A stretch of DNA of 11,521 nucleotides from contig NNSL01000401.1 in NCBI GenBank assembly GCA_003123965.1, forward strand, positions 1 to 11,521, read 5' to 3'. How positions within the stretch are numbered: position 1 is the first letter of the stretch; the number at the start of each line of letters is the position of its first letter. The stretch is from Balneolaceae bacterium SMO_bin1 (GTDB lineage: Bacteria > Bacteroidota > Rhodothermia > Balneolales > Balneolaceae). A program made the translations under genes and the position numbers. Under the pieces are notes generated by a model, which saw only the letters and a list, made by a program, of their open reading frames with translations, was not told the DNA's origin and searched no databases. Positions 1-7,167 of this stretch are shown one piece after another.

Positions 1-380
1 TTTTGTTTCCTGTTTTAAATTGAAGCATCGGATATTAGTTTCATTAGTCTGGTTTTGTTGAAATAATAAAGAAGAAATTCGAGAATACTGCTGGAGCATC
101 TAGAATTATAAATGAAGATTTATCTTGTAATAGTTCGTGCTATATAATCGTTTTGTAGCAATAATCAGTACGTCTTAGTGCAATTTTTTTAGATTATCTT
201 CAATAATCTGGCTCTGTGATATTTAAATGGGTATTAAATTTAAATTTACGTTCTAAGGGCCGATCGGAAACTGCCCCATGGTTTACCCTGTTGAATTTTA
301 CTCTATATGGAGTAGTTTTGCTCTATTGGACAAAAATTGAATTATTTTAACCTACATTCGCAAAACTCATTCTGCCAATC
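1..380. other. AT-rich stretch without a convincing gene
   Basis: I see no supportable gene here. All six frames are broken into short pieces, and no ATG with a ribosome binding site leads into more than about 12 codons inside the stretch. It lies downstream of the minus-strand operon that ends at 381. It holds a small perfect inverted repeat at 191-209 (7-bp arms, 5-nt loop) next to a T run, and a second small one at 299-314. Two similar blocks, TTTTACTCTAT at 296-306 and TTTTGCTCTAT at 316-326, are exactly 20 bp apart. None of these is clearly a terminator in the orientation the operon would need. A frame stays open off the left edge on the minus strand from 99, so a partial gene outside the window cannot be excluded. 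Confidence 0.5.
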
Positions 381-1238
381 CTAAATTCTGAGCTGAAGGT
401 ACTCCTTTAAAATGCTGAGTACGCGAGATAGATCATCAATAAACACGCGCTCTCCTTTTTGATGATATGGAAATATTGAGGGTTCGAGTGCTACTGATGG
501 TACAACATATTGGCCAGACTCATTAAAGCTTTGGCCGTAATGTAGGTAGTCATTTGTATTATTCGCGAATTTAATATTCTGATAAATAGCTTTAAAATCC
601 TGGCGAACGATATTTGTTTTTTCTTTTAATTCTTTGCCGGCATCAAGCTCATTGAGCTCCCAATGCTTTGAATATAGTGCAATGCCTGGGTCGCCCTTAA
701 AGAGCGGCGTGGTATCAACAGTAATAATTTCATCGGGTATGAAGCCTTTCTCCAGGCATGTACTTGCAATAGCAAGTGCACCCATACCAGACTCATAACC
801 TTCACCATTATTCTTTAGCAATTCGGGATGCTCTTTTAAGCCTTTCTTTTCTTCCATTTCGGAGAAAAAAAACAGAAGGTTTGGCATTGAGATATGCTCG
901 GTAAGTTCAGCCATAGTCAATAGCGTACCAACGCCTATGGAATTATCCATGGCTCCTTCTATATATCGAGAAGTAACCTCAACTGGTAATCGGCTTGGAT
1001 AATCGTTGCCATAATGGTTTATCTTGTCTAAGTGCGCAGTTAAAGCTATTGTTGAGTTGGAGGAAGTACTGCTAATTTTATAAACAATATTATTACCCGG
1101 TACATGGATAATATGAGCCCCGGAAATATCACTAAATACATTGTGCACATAAGGATGTAGCCTTTCTTCGTAACTGCTGAATGAAGGTACCTTTGCAGCA
1201 GCAGTAACGTGGTCTAAAGCACGGCTTACAGTATCCAT
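381..1238 (-). CDS. M28/M42-like zinc metallopeptidase
   Basis: This 285-residue protein is probably a cytoplasmic two-metal aminopeptidase or related hydrolase of the M20/M28/M42 (MH) clan. The clan's metal-binding layout is visible in order: the HxD pair H69 and D71 (AHLD), the bridging aspartate D98 in GAMDNS, an acidic cluster E127/E129/E130 for the catalytic base and next ligand, D175 in TVDTT, and a late histidine H259. No signal peptide or membrane segment is seen. It is the last gene of the operon. Its ATG overlaps the upstream DUF952 stop by one base (TAATG), which suggests translational coupling. M28 and M42 cannot be separated by eye, and the substrate is unknown. Given RimK upstream, an N-terminal or isopeptide-type trimming role is possible, but that is inference only. 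Confidence 0.75.
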   Translation of the reverse strand: MDTVSRALDHVTAAAKVPSFSSYEERLHPYVHNVFSDISGAHIIHVPGNNIVYKISSTSSNSTIALTAHLDKINHYGNDYPSRLPVEVTSRYIEGAMDNSIGVGTLLTMAELTEHISMPNLLFFFSEMEEKKGLKEHPELLKNNGEGYESGMGALAIASTCLEKGFIPDEIITVDTTPLFKGDPGIALYSKHWELNELDAGKELKEKTNIVRQDFKAIYQNIKFANNTNDYLHYGQSFNESGQYVVPSVALEPSIFPYHQKGERVFIDDLSRVLSILKEYLQLRI

Positions 1239-1588
1239 TAGTCCGATGTAAATTCGAGGTCAAAATTTCCTTTTTTGTCGGGATTTAATGAAATCCTATC
1301 CAAAATGGCATTTGTATTTAATGGACCATAAATGTGCGGAAACTTTTCGCCCAGCTCTTCATCCAGTTCATATTTGATTTCATTTTCAACCCGCTTGGTA
1401 TCAATAATCAATAAAAAAAGATGGCGTTTGTTAGAGAATATACGATTAGCAGTATCATTAATTTGATCGCCCGTTGAGCAATGGATAAAACCTTCCTGCT
1501 CAAGGGATTCAGGTTGATATTCTCCATCATTTTCTAACTGCTTGAATTGTTTTTTGTCAACAATGTGGAAAATTAAATCGTGTTGCAT
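1238..1588 (-). CDS. DUF952 domain-containing protein
   Basis: A small cytoplasmic protein of 116 residues, about the usual size for DUF952. It shows the family's hallmarks: an early histidine in FHIV (H8), a G-Y-x-P-x-S-L-x-x-E-G-F-I-H-C-S block around residues 22-38, and FPHIYGPLN at 83-91. The biochemical function of the family is not established. From memory, it has been grouped with ADP-ribosyltransferase-like folds; I treat that as unverified. The start follows the M14 deacylase stop by 11 nt with no clear Shine-Dalgarno, and the stop overlaps the metallopeptidase start in a TAATG junction. It therefore appears to be translated as part of the operon rather than as a separate unit. Confidence 0.85.
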   Translation of the reverse strand: MQHDLIFHIVDKKQFKQLENDGEYQPESLEQEGFIHCSTGDQINDTANRIFSNKRHLFLLIIDTKRVENEIKYELDEELGEKFPHIYGPLNTNAILDRISLNPDKKGNFDLEFTSD

Positions 1589-1599
1589 TGAGCTGAAAT

Positions 1600-2544
1600 T
1601 TATTTGTTATAAGCTATATGAAGTAGTGCGTCACCTTTGTGCACCACCGGTGCGTTATTGATAGCAATAATGCGGCCGTTTTGCGGACTCACAACCTTAA
1701 ACCATTCATTCCCAAAAGGATCACTAATATGGCCTAAAACCTGCCGTTTTTTCACTTCTTCGCCCAGCGGAGTTTTTTGCTGAAAAAGGCCTGCATAACG
1801 GGCTCGTACCCATGTCGATTTCTCATATATGTCGGTATCATTCGGCTCGGGAGCCTCAGAACGCATTCCAAGGTGCTTCATTAAACGCAACGTGCCGTCT
1901 ATCCCCTCTTGAATGCCAAACTGGTCAAACCGGTGGGCTTCTCCTGTTTCAAATACAAGTACTTGTTTGTTGTTTTTGTGGGCAGCTTTTCGAAAAGAGC
2001 TATCAATTAAGGAAGAGTTAACAGTGATAGGTGCAGCAAATGCATCAGCTAACTTCCTGTTTTCTTTTACCTTAAGTACGCACCGGATTTGAGGATAGTT
2101 AGATCTGGAATTACCCCCGGTATGATAGTCAATCCCATAATCTATATGAGGAAAAACTTTTTTCATTAATGTGTGCGATACCAGTCGTGCAAGTGATCCA
2201 TTTTTGCTACCGGGAAAACTACGGTTAATGTCTTTGCCGTCGGGTAAATCGCGCTGTTTCTGTATAAAACCATAAATATTGACCAGTGGAATGGCAATAA
2301 CGGTCCCTTTTTCGGGTATTGCCAATTCTTTTTGAATCATGCGGCGAATAATTTCAACGCCGTTTATTTCATCACCGTGCAGCCCTCCGGTCAGCAGAAG
2401 AACTGGACCGTCTTCTTCACCTCTGAACACACTCACAGAAAGGTCTATAGGCGTATAAGTGGGCAGCCGAGCGATGTTTAATAATATTTCTTGTTGTTCC
2501 CCAAAGCCAATGTCCTGGCCGTTAATAGAAATAAATTCAGGCAT
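1600..2544 (-). CDS. AstE/AspA-like M14 zinc deacylase
   Basis: A succinylglutamate desuccinylase/aspartoacylase family enzyme of 314 residues, normal for the group. These are M14 (carboxypeptidase A-like) zinc hydrolases that cleave an amide bond to an acidic or other amino acid. Visible residues are the zinc site H56-x-x-E59 in GGLHGDE, third ligand H141 in DYHTGG, the substrate-binding N107-R108 in DINRSFPG, and catalytic E199 in VFETGE. The last ~70 residues look like a small beta-rich domain ([11 protein letters not shown]), common in this subfamily. The ATG overlaps the RimK stop by 8 nt (ATGCCTGA), so the two are probably translationally coupled. True AstE acts in arginine catabolism, but no other ast gene is present. 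Pairing with RimK suggests a glutamylated or otherwise acylated substrate instead. Confidence 0.88.
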   Translation of the reverse strand: MPEFISINGQDIGFGEQQEILLNIARLPTYTPIDLSVSVFRGEEDGPVLLLTGGLHGDEINGVEIIRRMIQKELAIPEKGTVIAIPLVNIYGFIQKQRDLPDGKDINRSFPGSKNGSLARLVSHTLMKKVFPHIDYGIDYHTGGNSRSNYPQIRCVLKVKENRKLADAFAAPITVNSSLIDSSFRKAAHKNNKQVLVFETGEAHRFDQFGIQEGIDGTLRLMKHLGMRSEAPEPNDTDIYEKSTWVRARYAGLFQQKTPLGEEVKKRQVLGHISDPFGNEWFKVVSPQNGRIIAINNAPVVHKGDALLHIAYNK

Positions 2545-3460
2545 CGCTCTTTATCTTCTTCCGTGAATTTTTCTTTGATTGCTTATTTTTCACTTTATTA
2601 ATCACAAAATCGACAATAATACCTGCAATATCTTTTTTAGTGGCATTTTCTATGCCCTGCAGGCCGGGTGATGAATTAACTTCCAGCACCAGCGGTCCAC
2701 GGTCGGACTGTAACAGGTCAACGCCTGCAATGGAAAGCCCCATAGAGCGAGCCGCAATTAATGCCGCATGGCGTTCTTTCTTTGAAAGTTTGATTAGCTC
2801 ACCACTGCCGCCCCGGTGCAGATTCGATCGAAATTCGCCCTCTTTACCCTTCCGTTTCATTGCACCAATCACTTTTCCGTTTACCACAAATGCGCGGATA
2901 TCTTCCCCTTTAGCCTCTTGAATAAATTCTTGCACTATTACCCGTGCCTTCATGCTGTGAAAGGCCTGGATAATTGATTCTGCCGCTTTACGAGTGGGTG
3001 CAAGTACTACGCCTACGCCCTGCGTTCCTTCCAGAAGCTTCACAATAAGTGGCGTGCCGCCTACACTGTCAATAATTTTTCCAACCTCTCGGGAGTAATT
3101 TGTGAACACGGTTTTGGGCATTCCAACTCCAGATCGAGCTAAAATTTGCAGGCTGCGCAGTTTATCGCGAGAGCGGACCAGAGCTTGCGATTCTACGGCT
3201 GAAAATATCTTCATCATTTCAAATTGCCGCACTACGGCCGATCCATAAAATGTTACCGATGAACCAATGCGAGGAATAATGGCATCCACATCCGTAACTT
3301 TAGTGCCGCGGTAATAAATGCAGGGGTTATCTTCTTCACTGACAATATCGCATTTTAAATGATCTAGCACAGTGGCCTTATTGCCGGATTCTTCGATGGC
3401 CTCAACAAGTCGTGAGGTTGAATAGAGGCTGGAGTTTCGTGATAAAACTACAATATGCAT
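2537..3460 (-). CDS. rimK: RimK-type glutamate ligase (ribosomal protein S6 modification)
   Basis: An ATP-grasp ligase of 307 residues, close to the ~300 of E. coli RimK and recognisably similar along its whole length. In E. coli it adds glutamates to the C-terminus of ribosomal protein S6. The N-terminal domain carries LSRNSSLYS and the [14 protein letters not shown] block (60-73). The ATP-grasp core shows [13 protein letters not shown] (140-152), VQEFI with E178, the FRSNLHRGG loop (210-218), D248, and the Mg-binding ExN pair E260/N262 in [10 protein letters not shown] lysine-rich tail (289-304, nine basic residues in the last 19) extends past the catalytic core. A strong AGGAG lies 7 nt before the ATG. 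The gene starts 22 nt after the protease gene and overlaps the deacylase by 8 nt. S6 as substrate is inferred from the family; related ligases act on other acceptors. Confidence 0.93.
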   Translation of the reverse strand: MHIVVLSRNSSLYSTSRLVEAIEESGNKATVLDHLKCDIVSEEDNPCIYYRGTKVTDVDAIIPRIGSSVTFYGSAVVRQFEMMKIFSAVESQALVRSRDKLRSLQILARSGVGMPKTVFTNYSREVGKIIDSVGGTPLIVKLLEGTQGVGVVLAPTRKAAESIIQAFHSMKARVIVQEFIQEAKGEDIRAFVVNGKVIGAMKRKGKEGEFRSNLHRGGSGELIKLSKKERHAALIAARSMGLSIAGVDLLQSDRGPLVLEVNSSPGLQGIENATKKDIAGIIVDFVINKVKNKQSKKNSRKKIKSDA

Positions 3461-3467
3461 AATGATA

Positions 3468-3472
3468 CTCCT
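3468..3472 (-). promoter_or_regulatory. Strong Shine-Dalgarno for rimK
   Basis: AGGAG read on the minus strand, 7 nt before the rimK ATG at 3460. It is the best ribosome binding site in the operon. The first gene has none that I can see, and the third and fifth start by overlap. RimK may therefore be translated more efficiently than its partners. Confidence 0.7.
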
Positions 3473-3482
3473 GGGTTAAATT

Positions 3483-3926
3483 TCAATGATATTTTTGACT
3501 CACATCAACTATAAAGCGCCCTTTTAATAATTTTCGGCCAATTAGCAGCGGATACCGCATTTCTGAGCGATCGGTTAGCGAGAGTTCCGCTTCCAGTGTT
3601 CGTCCGGCCAATACGAGTGAGGTTTTTACAATAATTCGTTCTTCTGTTTGTCCGTTCGAGCTTTTTACTTTTTTTGATTTATAAATGGGCAGCTCAAATA
3701 GCTTTTCGTTGTAGGCTTCGTGAGAAGGGTCCAGCAGGTTAAAACGGACAGTCGGTTCGTCTTTTGTTTCATTGGTTTCAATATGGTGGCAGTGCAAACT
3801 AGATGTGTACGCTCCGGTATCTATTTTTGCATCAAGCTCGTAAAGATCCCACGCTGGAATATCGACCTTTTCCAGTCGCCCAATAATTTTTAATGACTGC
3901 TTTGTTTGCTCTTCAGCCATGCGCAT
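3483..3926 (-). CDS. RimB-like retropepsin-fold protease (ATP-dependent zinc protease family)
   Basis: A 147-residue protein of the family annotated as ATP-dependent zinc protease or RimK/LysX family (PF05618), which has a retropepsin-like fold. The signature KIDTGAYTSSLHC (residues 32-44) holds the aspartyl-protease-like DTG. The C-terminal half has a second conserved block with RYPLLIGRKLL before the end, as in retropepsin-like domains. In Pseudomonas the homologue RimB is encoded with RimK and modulates its activity; here it is the first gene of the operon, 22 nt before rimK. Two starts are possible two codons apart (3926 and 3920); I keep the longer one, and neither has a Shine-Dalgarno. 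A TATACT -10-like box lies 24 nt upstream. Whether the protein hydrolyses peptides or only binds RimK or its product cannot be read from sequence. Confidence 0.87.
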   Translation of the reverse strand: MRMAEEQTKQSLKIIGRLEKVDIPAWDLYELDAKIDTGAYTSSLHCHHIETNETKDEPTVRFNLLDPSHEAYNEKLFELPIYKSKKVKSSNGQTEERIIVKTSLVLAGRTLEAELSLTDRSEMRYPLLIGRKLLKGRFIVDVSQKYH

Positions 3927-3949
3927 TGCGTTTAATTTTGAAGAACTTA

Positions 3950-3955
3950 AGTATA
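3950..3955 (-). promoter_or_regulatory. Candidate -10 box for the rimB-rimK operon
   Basis: TATACT on the minus strand, placed to start transcription about 17-18 nt before the first gene at 3926. No good -35 hexamer is seen at 16-18 bp, so this is a weak call. The divergent spacer to the phosphatase gene is only 110 bp and must carry promoters for both directions. Confidence 0.3.
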
Positions 3956-4036
3956 AGATTTTTTAAGGCCGGTATCATTTTTTATTATCTTGATGTTTTG
4001 ATTTTTCGGTCCAAATATTAATCCATAAAAGGAAGT

Positions 4037-4897
4037 ATGATATATTCCCAATCAGTACTTAGAAGTCCCCAAAAATTCATTTGTTTATTCGCCGCAGCCG
4101 TTATTTTTGTCGGTTGTTCATCATCAAAGCAAATTACAGATGATCCTACCACCAGCGCTACCCTTTGGGTGCAAACCTCCGCCGAGTTTGATGCTCTTAC
4201 GACTACTGTTTACCGCTCGGCTTCAGCCCAGCTAAATAACGCGCTCAGCGTTAATTCATGGACTGCTTCCGTGGAACAGGAAGACAATCAGTATCGCAGT
4301 CTCCCTCCTGCTATCATTATGGATGTTGACGAAACAGTGCTCGACAATTCTCCTTTCCAGGCACGGCTCATCAAGCAAAATAAAACGTATAATGAAGAGC
4401 GCTGGAACAGCTGGGTGCGCGAAGAAAAAGCCGACCCTATTGCCGGTGCTCTTTCATTTGCAAAGGAAGCTGCGGCTAAAGGCATAACCGTTTTTTATCT
4501 CACCAACCGCGATGCCTCTGTTGAAGAAGCCACGCGCGATAATCTCGAGAAACTGGGCTTTCCGATGAAAGAAAATACTGACGTATTGCTTACTAAAAAT
4601 GAGCGCCAAGAATGGACATCGGAAAAAGTAAATCGGCGAAAATACCTTTCTACCAATTATCGTATTGTCATGCTTTTTGGTGATAACCTGAACGATTTTG
4701 TACCTACCGAAGGCTTAAATCTTGGAGAACGAAAACAGCTGGTTGAAAAACATCGCGACCGGTTTGGAACGCAGTGGTTTGTACTGCCTAATCCTGTTTA
4801 CGGCTCTTGGGAAGAAGCCTTATATAACTCCGACAGGTCTCTGTCGCCCAGTGAAATACGAAAACTAAAAATGGAAAATCTTGATTCTAAAAATTAG
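4037..4897 (+). CDS. Class C acid phosphatase lipoprotein, e(P4) family
   Basis: A 286-residue 5'-nucleotidase/acid phosphatase of the HAD superfamily, close to the size of Haemophilus e(P4). A signal sequence (hydrophobic ~14-26) ends at a lipobox FVGC with lipidation at C27, so the enzyme is expected to be membrane-anchored outside the cytoplasm. The class C DDDD signature is intact: D96 and D98 in MDVDET, and D216 and D220 in GDNLNDF. The YLTNR block (T156-N157) and the lysine region near 197 supply the other HAD motifs. Family members dephosphorylate nucleoside monophosphates, including NMN, allowing uptake of the nucleoside. AAGGA lies just upstream of the ATG. The gene is divergent from the rimB-rimK operon and converges on apt with a 26-nt gap; I see no strong terminator hairpin there. 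Confidence 0.92.
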   Translation: MIYSQSVLRSPQKFICLFAAAVIFVGCSSSKQITDDPTTSATLWVQTSAEFDALTTTVYRSASAQLNNALSVNSWTASVEQEDNQYRSLPPAIIMDVDETVLDNSPFQARLIKQNKTYNEERWNSWVREEKADPIAGALSFAKEAAAKGITVFYLTNRDASVEEATRDNLEKLGFPMKENTDVLLTKNERQEWTSEKVNRRKYLSTNYRIVMLFGDNLNDFVPTEGLNLGERKQLVEKHRDRFGTQWFVLPNPVYGSWEEALYNSDRSLSPSEIRKLKMENLDSKN

Positions 4898-4923
4898 GTT
4901 TTAATTTATGGGTAAGACTGCTT

Positions 4924-5466
4924 CTATAGCATAATGAGGGTATCAACAATGGCGTTTTTCAGCAATTTTTGACGCCCTCCCAGTGCTTCAAGCTCCGTAA
5001 TAAACGAATACCCCACAATAGTGCCGCCCAGCTTTGCCACAAGCTCGGTAGCGGCTTGAGCTGAGCCCCCGGTGGCGATCAAATCGTCATGAATAATAAC
5101 CCGATCCCCCTGGCTGATAGCATCGACGTGTATTTCGAGAATATCTTCTCCGTACTCTAGTTCATATGTTACTTCCAGCGTTTTAGCGGGCAATTTTCCC
5201 GGCTTGCGGATGGGCACAAATCCTGCGTTTAAATCCTGTGCCAGCCGGGGTCCAAATAGAAATCCACGAGATTCAAGCCCAACTACGCAATCAATATCCT
5301 GATCGATAAAAGGCCGCTTAAGCAAATCGGATGTAAGTTGCAGCGCATCGGGATCTTTTAGCAGCGTAGTGATGTCTTTGTACTGAATACCCTCTTTTGG
5401 AAAGTTGGGAATGTTGCGGATACTGTCTTTAAGATACTCTAAAATGCTCTGTTTAACGGGTTCCAT
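4924..5466 (-). CDS. apt: Adenine phosphoribosyltransferase
   Basis: A cytoplasmic purine-salvage enzyme that converts adenine and PRPP to AMP. With the ATG at 5466 it is 180 residues, matching the usual 170-180. Family blocks are all present: NFPKEGIQYKDIT near the N-terminus, GLESRGF (63-69), RKPGKLP (87-93), and the PRPP loop HDDLIATGGSA (126-136). The frame is open upstream to an ATG at 5541, which would add 25 residues. I prefer 5466 because the extension has no family counterpart and a promoter-like pair (5497-5526) lies inside it. Neither start has a good Shine-Dalgarno. The gene is divergent from tadA with a 144-bp spacer. Confidence 0.93.
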   Translation of the reverse strand: MEPVKQSILEYLKDSIRNIPNFPKEGIQYKDITTLLKDPDALQLTSDLLKRPFIDQDIDCVVGLESRGFLFGPRLAQDLNAGFVPIRKPGKLPAKTLEVTYELEYGEDILEIHVDAISQGDRVIIHDDLIATGGSAQAATELVAKLGGTIVGYSFITELEALGGRQKLLKNAIVDTLIML

Positions 5467-5496
5467 AAATAAAACTATTGTTGATTTAGCGACGGG

Positions 5497-5526
5497 AGTA
5501 TAGCTATTTATCCTGTATGTACGCAA
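5497..5526 (-). promoter_or_regulatory. Candidate sigma70-type promoter for apt
   Basis: On the minus strand, TTGCGT (5521-5526) and TATACT (5497-5502) are separated by 18 bp. This predicts a transcript starting about 25 nt before the apt ATG at 5466. Its position argues that the alternative upstream ATG at 5541 is not used from this promoter. Confidence 0.4.
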
Positions 5527-5610
5527 CAACGAATCCTGCATTTTATGATTGCAAATGGGCGGTTAAATAAAGATTTTAGTTTCATTTCTGTTACAAATTA
5601 AAGGATACAA

Positions 5611-6102
5611 ATGGACTCAACGTCATCATTGCAGCAGCATCAGCAATTTATGCGCCATGCGTTTACACTTGCTGAGGATGCCAAAGACGCCGGCGAAATT
5701 CCTATTGGTGCTATTATTGTTAAAGATAATCGCATTGTGGGCCGCGGTTATAATCAAACTGAGCTCTTGAAAGATGCTACGGCCCATGCCGAAATGATTG
5801 CTATTTCAGCGGCCAGCGCCACCTTGGAGAATAAATATCTTGAAGACTGCACGCTCTATGTAACCCTGGAACCTTGCCCCATGTGTGCAGGTGCGCTGGT
5901 GTGGTCCAAGATTGATCGCATTGTGTTCGGCGCATCTGATCCAAAATCAGGTGCCTGTGGATCTATTTTCAACCTTTCCACAAATAATAAACTGAATCAT
6001 CAGGTAGAAGTAATTCAAGGCGTGCTGGAGCAGGATTGCGAATGGATTCTAAAGCAATTTTTCGCCGATAAGCGGGGTTCTTCAAATGGCAATCTTAACT
6101 AA
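5611..6102 (+). CDS. tadA: tRNA(adenine34) deaminase
   Basis: A zinc-dependent deaminase of 163 residues that converts wobble A34 to inosine in tRNA-Arg(ACG), letting one tRNA read several arginine codons. The cytidine-deaminase-fold motifs are complete: H59-A60-E61 (zinc ligand and proton shuttle) and P88-C89-P90-M91-C92-A93-G94 with both cysteine ligands. GEIPIGAIIV (28-37) and the preceding FTLAEDAKDAG helix match TadA closely. The start at 5611 has AAGGA 5 nt upstream. A second ATG at residue 14 would also give a full deaminase core, but has weaker support. The stop codon overlaps the convergent patatin stop. A guanine or cytosine deaminase is less likely given the TadA-like helix and the DATAHAE context. 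Confidence 0.94.
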   Translation: MDSTSSLQQHQQFMRHAFTLAEDAKDAGEIPIGAIIVKDNRIVGRGYNQTELLKDATAHAEMIAISAASATLENKYLEDCTLYVTLEPCPMCAGALVWSKIDRIVFGASDPKSGACGSIFNLSTNNKLNHQVEVIQGVLEQDCEWILKQFFADKRGSSNGNLN

Positions 6103-6995
6103 AGTCTGTTTTGCAGAACTTTTTTAGCTTCTTCTCTACCCTTTTCTAAAAGCTGATCAAGTCGTTTTCGCCCGAAATCAAGCGCGCTTCCCAGCGGTTC
6201 CGGTGGCGCTATGGTGATAATTTCGTAATGTTGCAGCCGGCGGCCATTTTTTGAATAAAGCGTAACGCCTTTTTCTTCAGCCTGTTGTACCAGGCGATTA
6301 ATTTGCTGGCAGCGCTTCAGGTCCTCGCGGAAAATTTCATCAAGCATGATGTCCAGCGAACGTTCGGCAATGTCTACGATATCATTGATGGTCGGATTGG
6401 TTGCAAATGCATCAAGCGGTCCGTTGGTGATGACAATAATGCGGTCGGGATTGGTTCTGATAGCATCTTTAAGCGGTGTCGTATTTCGGATTCCGCCATC
6501 AACAAACAAGTTTCCTTCAATATCTACTGGCTTCCAAATCACCGGAATTGCCGTTGAGGCTAATATTATTTCCAAAAAATAAGGCGCAGACGGGTTAATG
6601 GCGTGGATATAATCACCAGTTTGCAGATTTACGCGCCCTACCGACAAAGGTACCTCTAATGTAATATTCGATAATTCGGCTTTTAACAACTCATACAACG
6701 GATCATTAGAATAGATAGATTGAGGCGGTTGCGCGATCCCAATTTTATGACCCAGATATTGCAAGGCAAGCCATGGCAGCGAGCGTTTGGTATATACTTG
6801 ATCTTGCGTTATGGTTTCCCATATTTGAGTCAGCCTAGCAAGCTTATTAGCAGCTACCATCACTCCATTGAGCGCCCCCACAGAAACGCCGGCTATGCTT
6901 TGGTATTTTATCCCGTGCTCGGCTAATACCTGCAGCGCTCCGGCTTGAAATGCACCCTTTGCCCCACCGCCGGATAGTACCAGTGCTGTTTTCAT
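6099..6995 (-). CDS. Patatin-like phospholipase, RssA type
   Basis: A serine lipid acyl hydrolase of 298 residues, similar in size to bacterial RssA/YlbK-like proteins. The glycine-rich oxyanion hole GGGAKG (9-14), the nucleophile elbow GVSVG with S38, and the catalytic aspartate D166 in VDGGIRNTTPL complete the Ser-Asp dyad. ASTAIPVIWKPV (146-157) is a further conserved patatin block. No signal peptide is seen, so it is expected to be cytoplasmic or membrane-associated. The physiological substrate cannot be told; phospholipid or acyl-ester turnover is usual for the family. The 3' end overlaps tadA by 4 nt on the opposite strand. A good promoter pair lies upstream at 7028-7056. Confidence 0.92.
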   Translation of the reverse strand: MKTALVLSGGGAKGAFQAGALQVLAEHGIKYQSIAGVSVGALNGVMVAANKLARLTQIWETITQDQVYTKRSLPWLALQYLGHKIGIAQPPQSIYSNDPLYELLKAELSNITLEVPLSVGRVNLQTGDYIHAINPSAPYFLEIILASTAIPVIWKPVDIEGNLFVDGGIRNTTPLKDAIRTNPDRIIVITNGPLDAFATNPTINDIVDIAERSLDIMLDEIFREDLKRCQQINRLVQQAEEKGVTLYSKNGRRLQHYEIITIAPPEPLGSALDFGRKRLDQLLEKGREEAKKVLQNRL

Positions 6996-7027
6996 AATAA
7001 GTTGTGCCAGTTGCGGGTTTATTTTGC

Positions 7028-7056
7028 AAGATATTACCCAAATATAGTTCCTTCAA
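7028..7056 (-). promoter_or_regulatory. Candidate sigma70-type promoter for the patatin gene
   Basis: On the minus strand, TTGAAG (7051-7056) and TATCTT (7028-7033) are exactly 17 bp apart. The predicted start is about 26 nt before the ATG at 6995. It is one of the best-matched promoter pairs I found in the window. Confidence 0.45.
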
Positions 7057-7084
7057 AAAGTTTTTAATAGCTGTATGATTATAT

Positions 7085-7106
7085 TTATTATTGGAGGCAA
7101 TAATAA
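7085..7106. repeat. Perfect 9-bp inverted repeat upstream of the thioesterase gene
   Basis: TTATTATTG (7085-7093) and CAATAATAA (7098-7106) are exact inverted copies around the 4-nt centre GAGG. The element lies in the 172-bp divergent spacer between the patatin gene and the acyl-CoA thioesterase, 61 nt before the thioesterase ATG. There is no T run after it on the plus strand, so it does not look like a terminator. A regulator operator or an RNA hairpin are both possible. Confidence 0.55.
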
Positions 7107-7167
7107 CTGCCTTGATTAATTTGCTTTTAGCAAACCTAGAGAGTTTTCACAGCCAAACCGTATTATT

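Noticed and set aside
1..99. Minus-strand frame open from an ATG at 99 off the left edge (33 codons)
   Set aside because: It has no Shine-Dalgarno, a stop immediately precedes the ATG, and the residues look like AT-rich noise. It could be a partial gene but nothing supports it.
191..209. Hairpin as a terminator for the left operon
   Set aside because: The T run precedes the hairpin on the plus strand, so on the operon's strand it is followed by A residues, not U. Wrong orientation for an intrinsic terminator of that operon.
5467..5541. N-terminal extension of apt
   Set aside because: No family counterpart, and a promoter-like pair lies inside it. The 180-residue form fits Apt.
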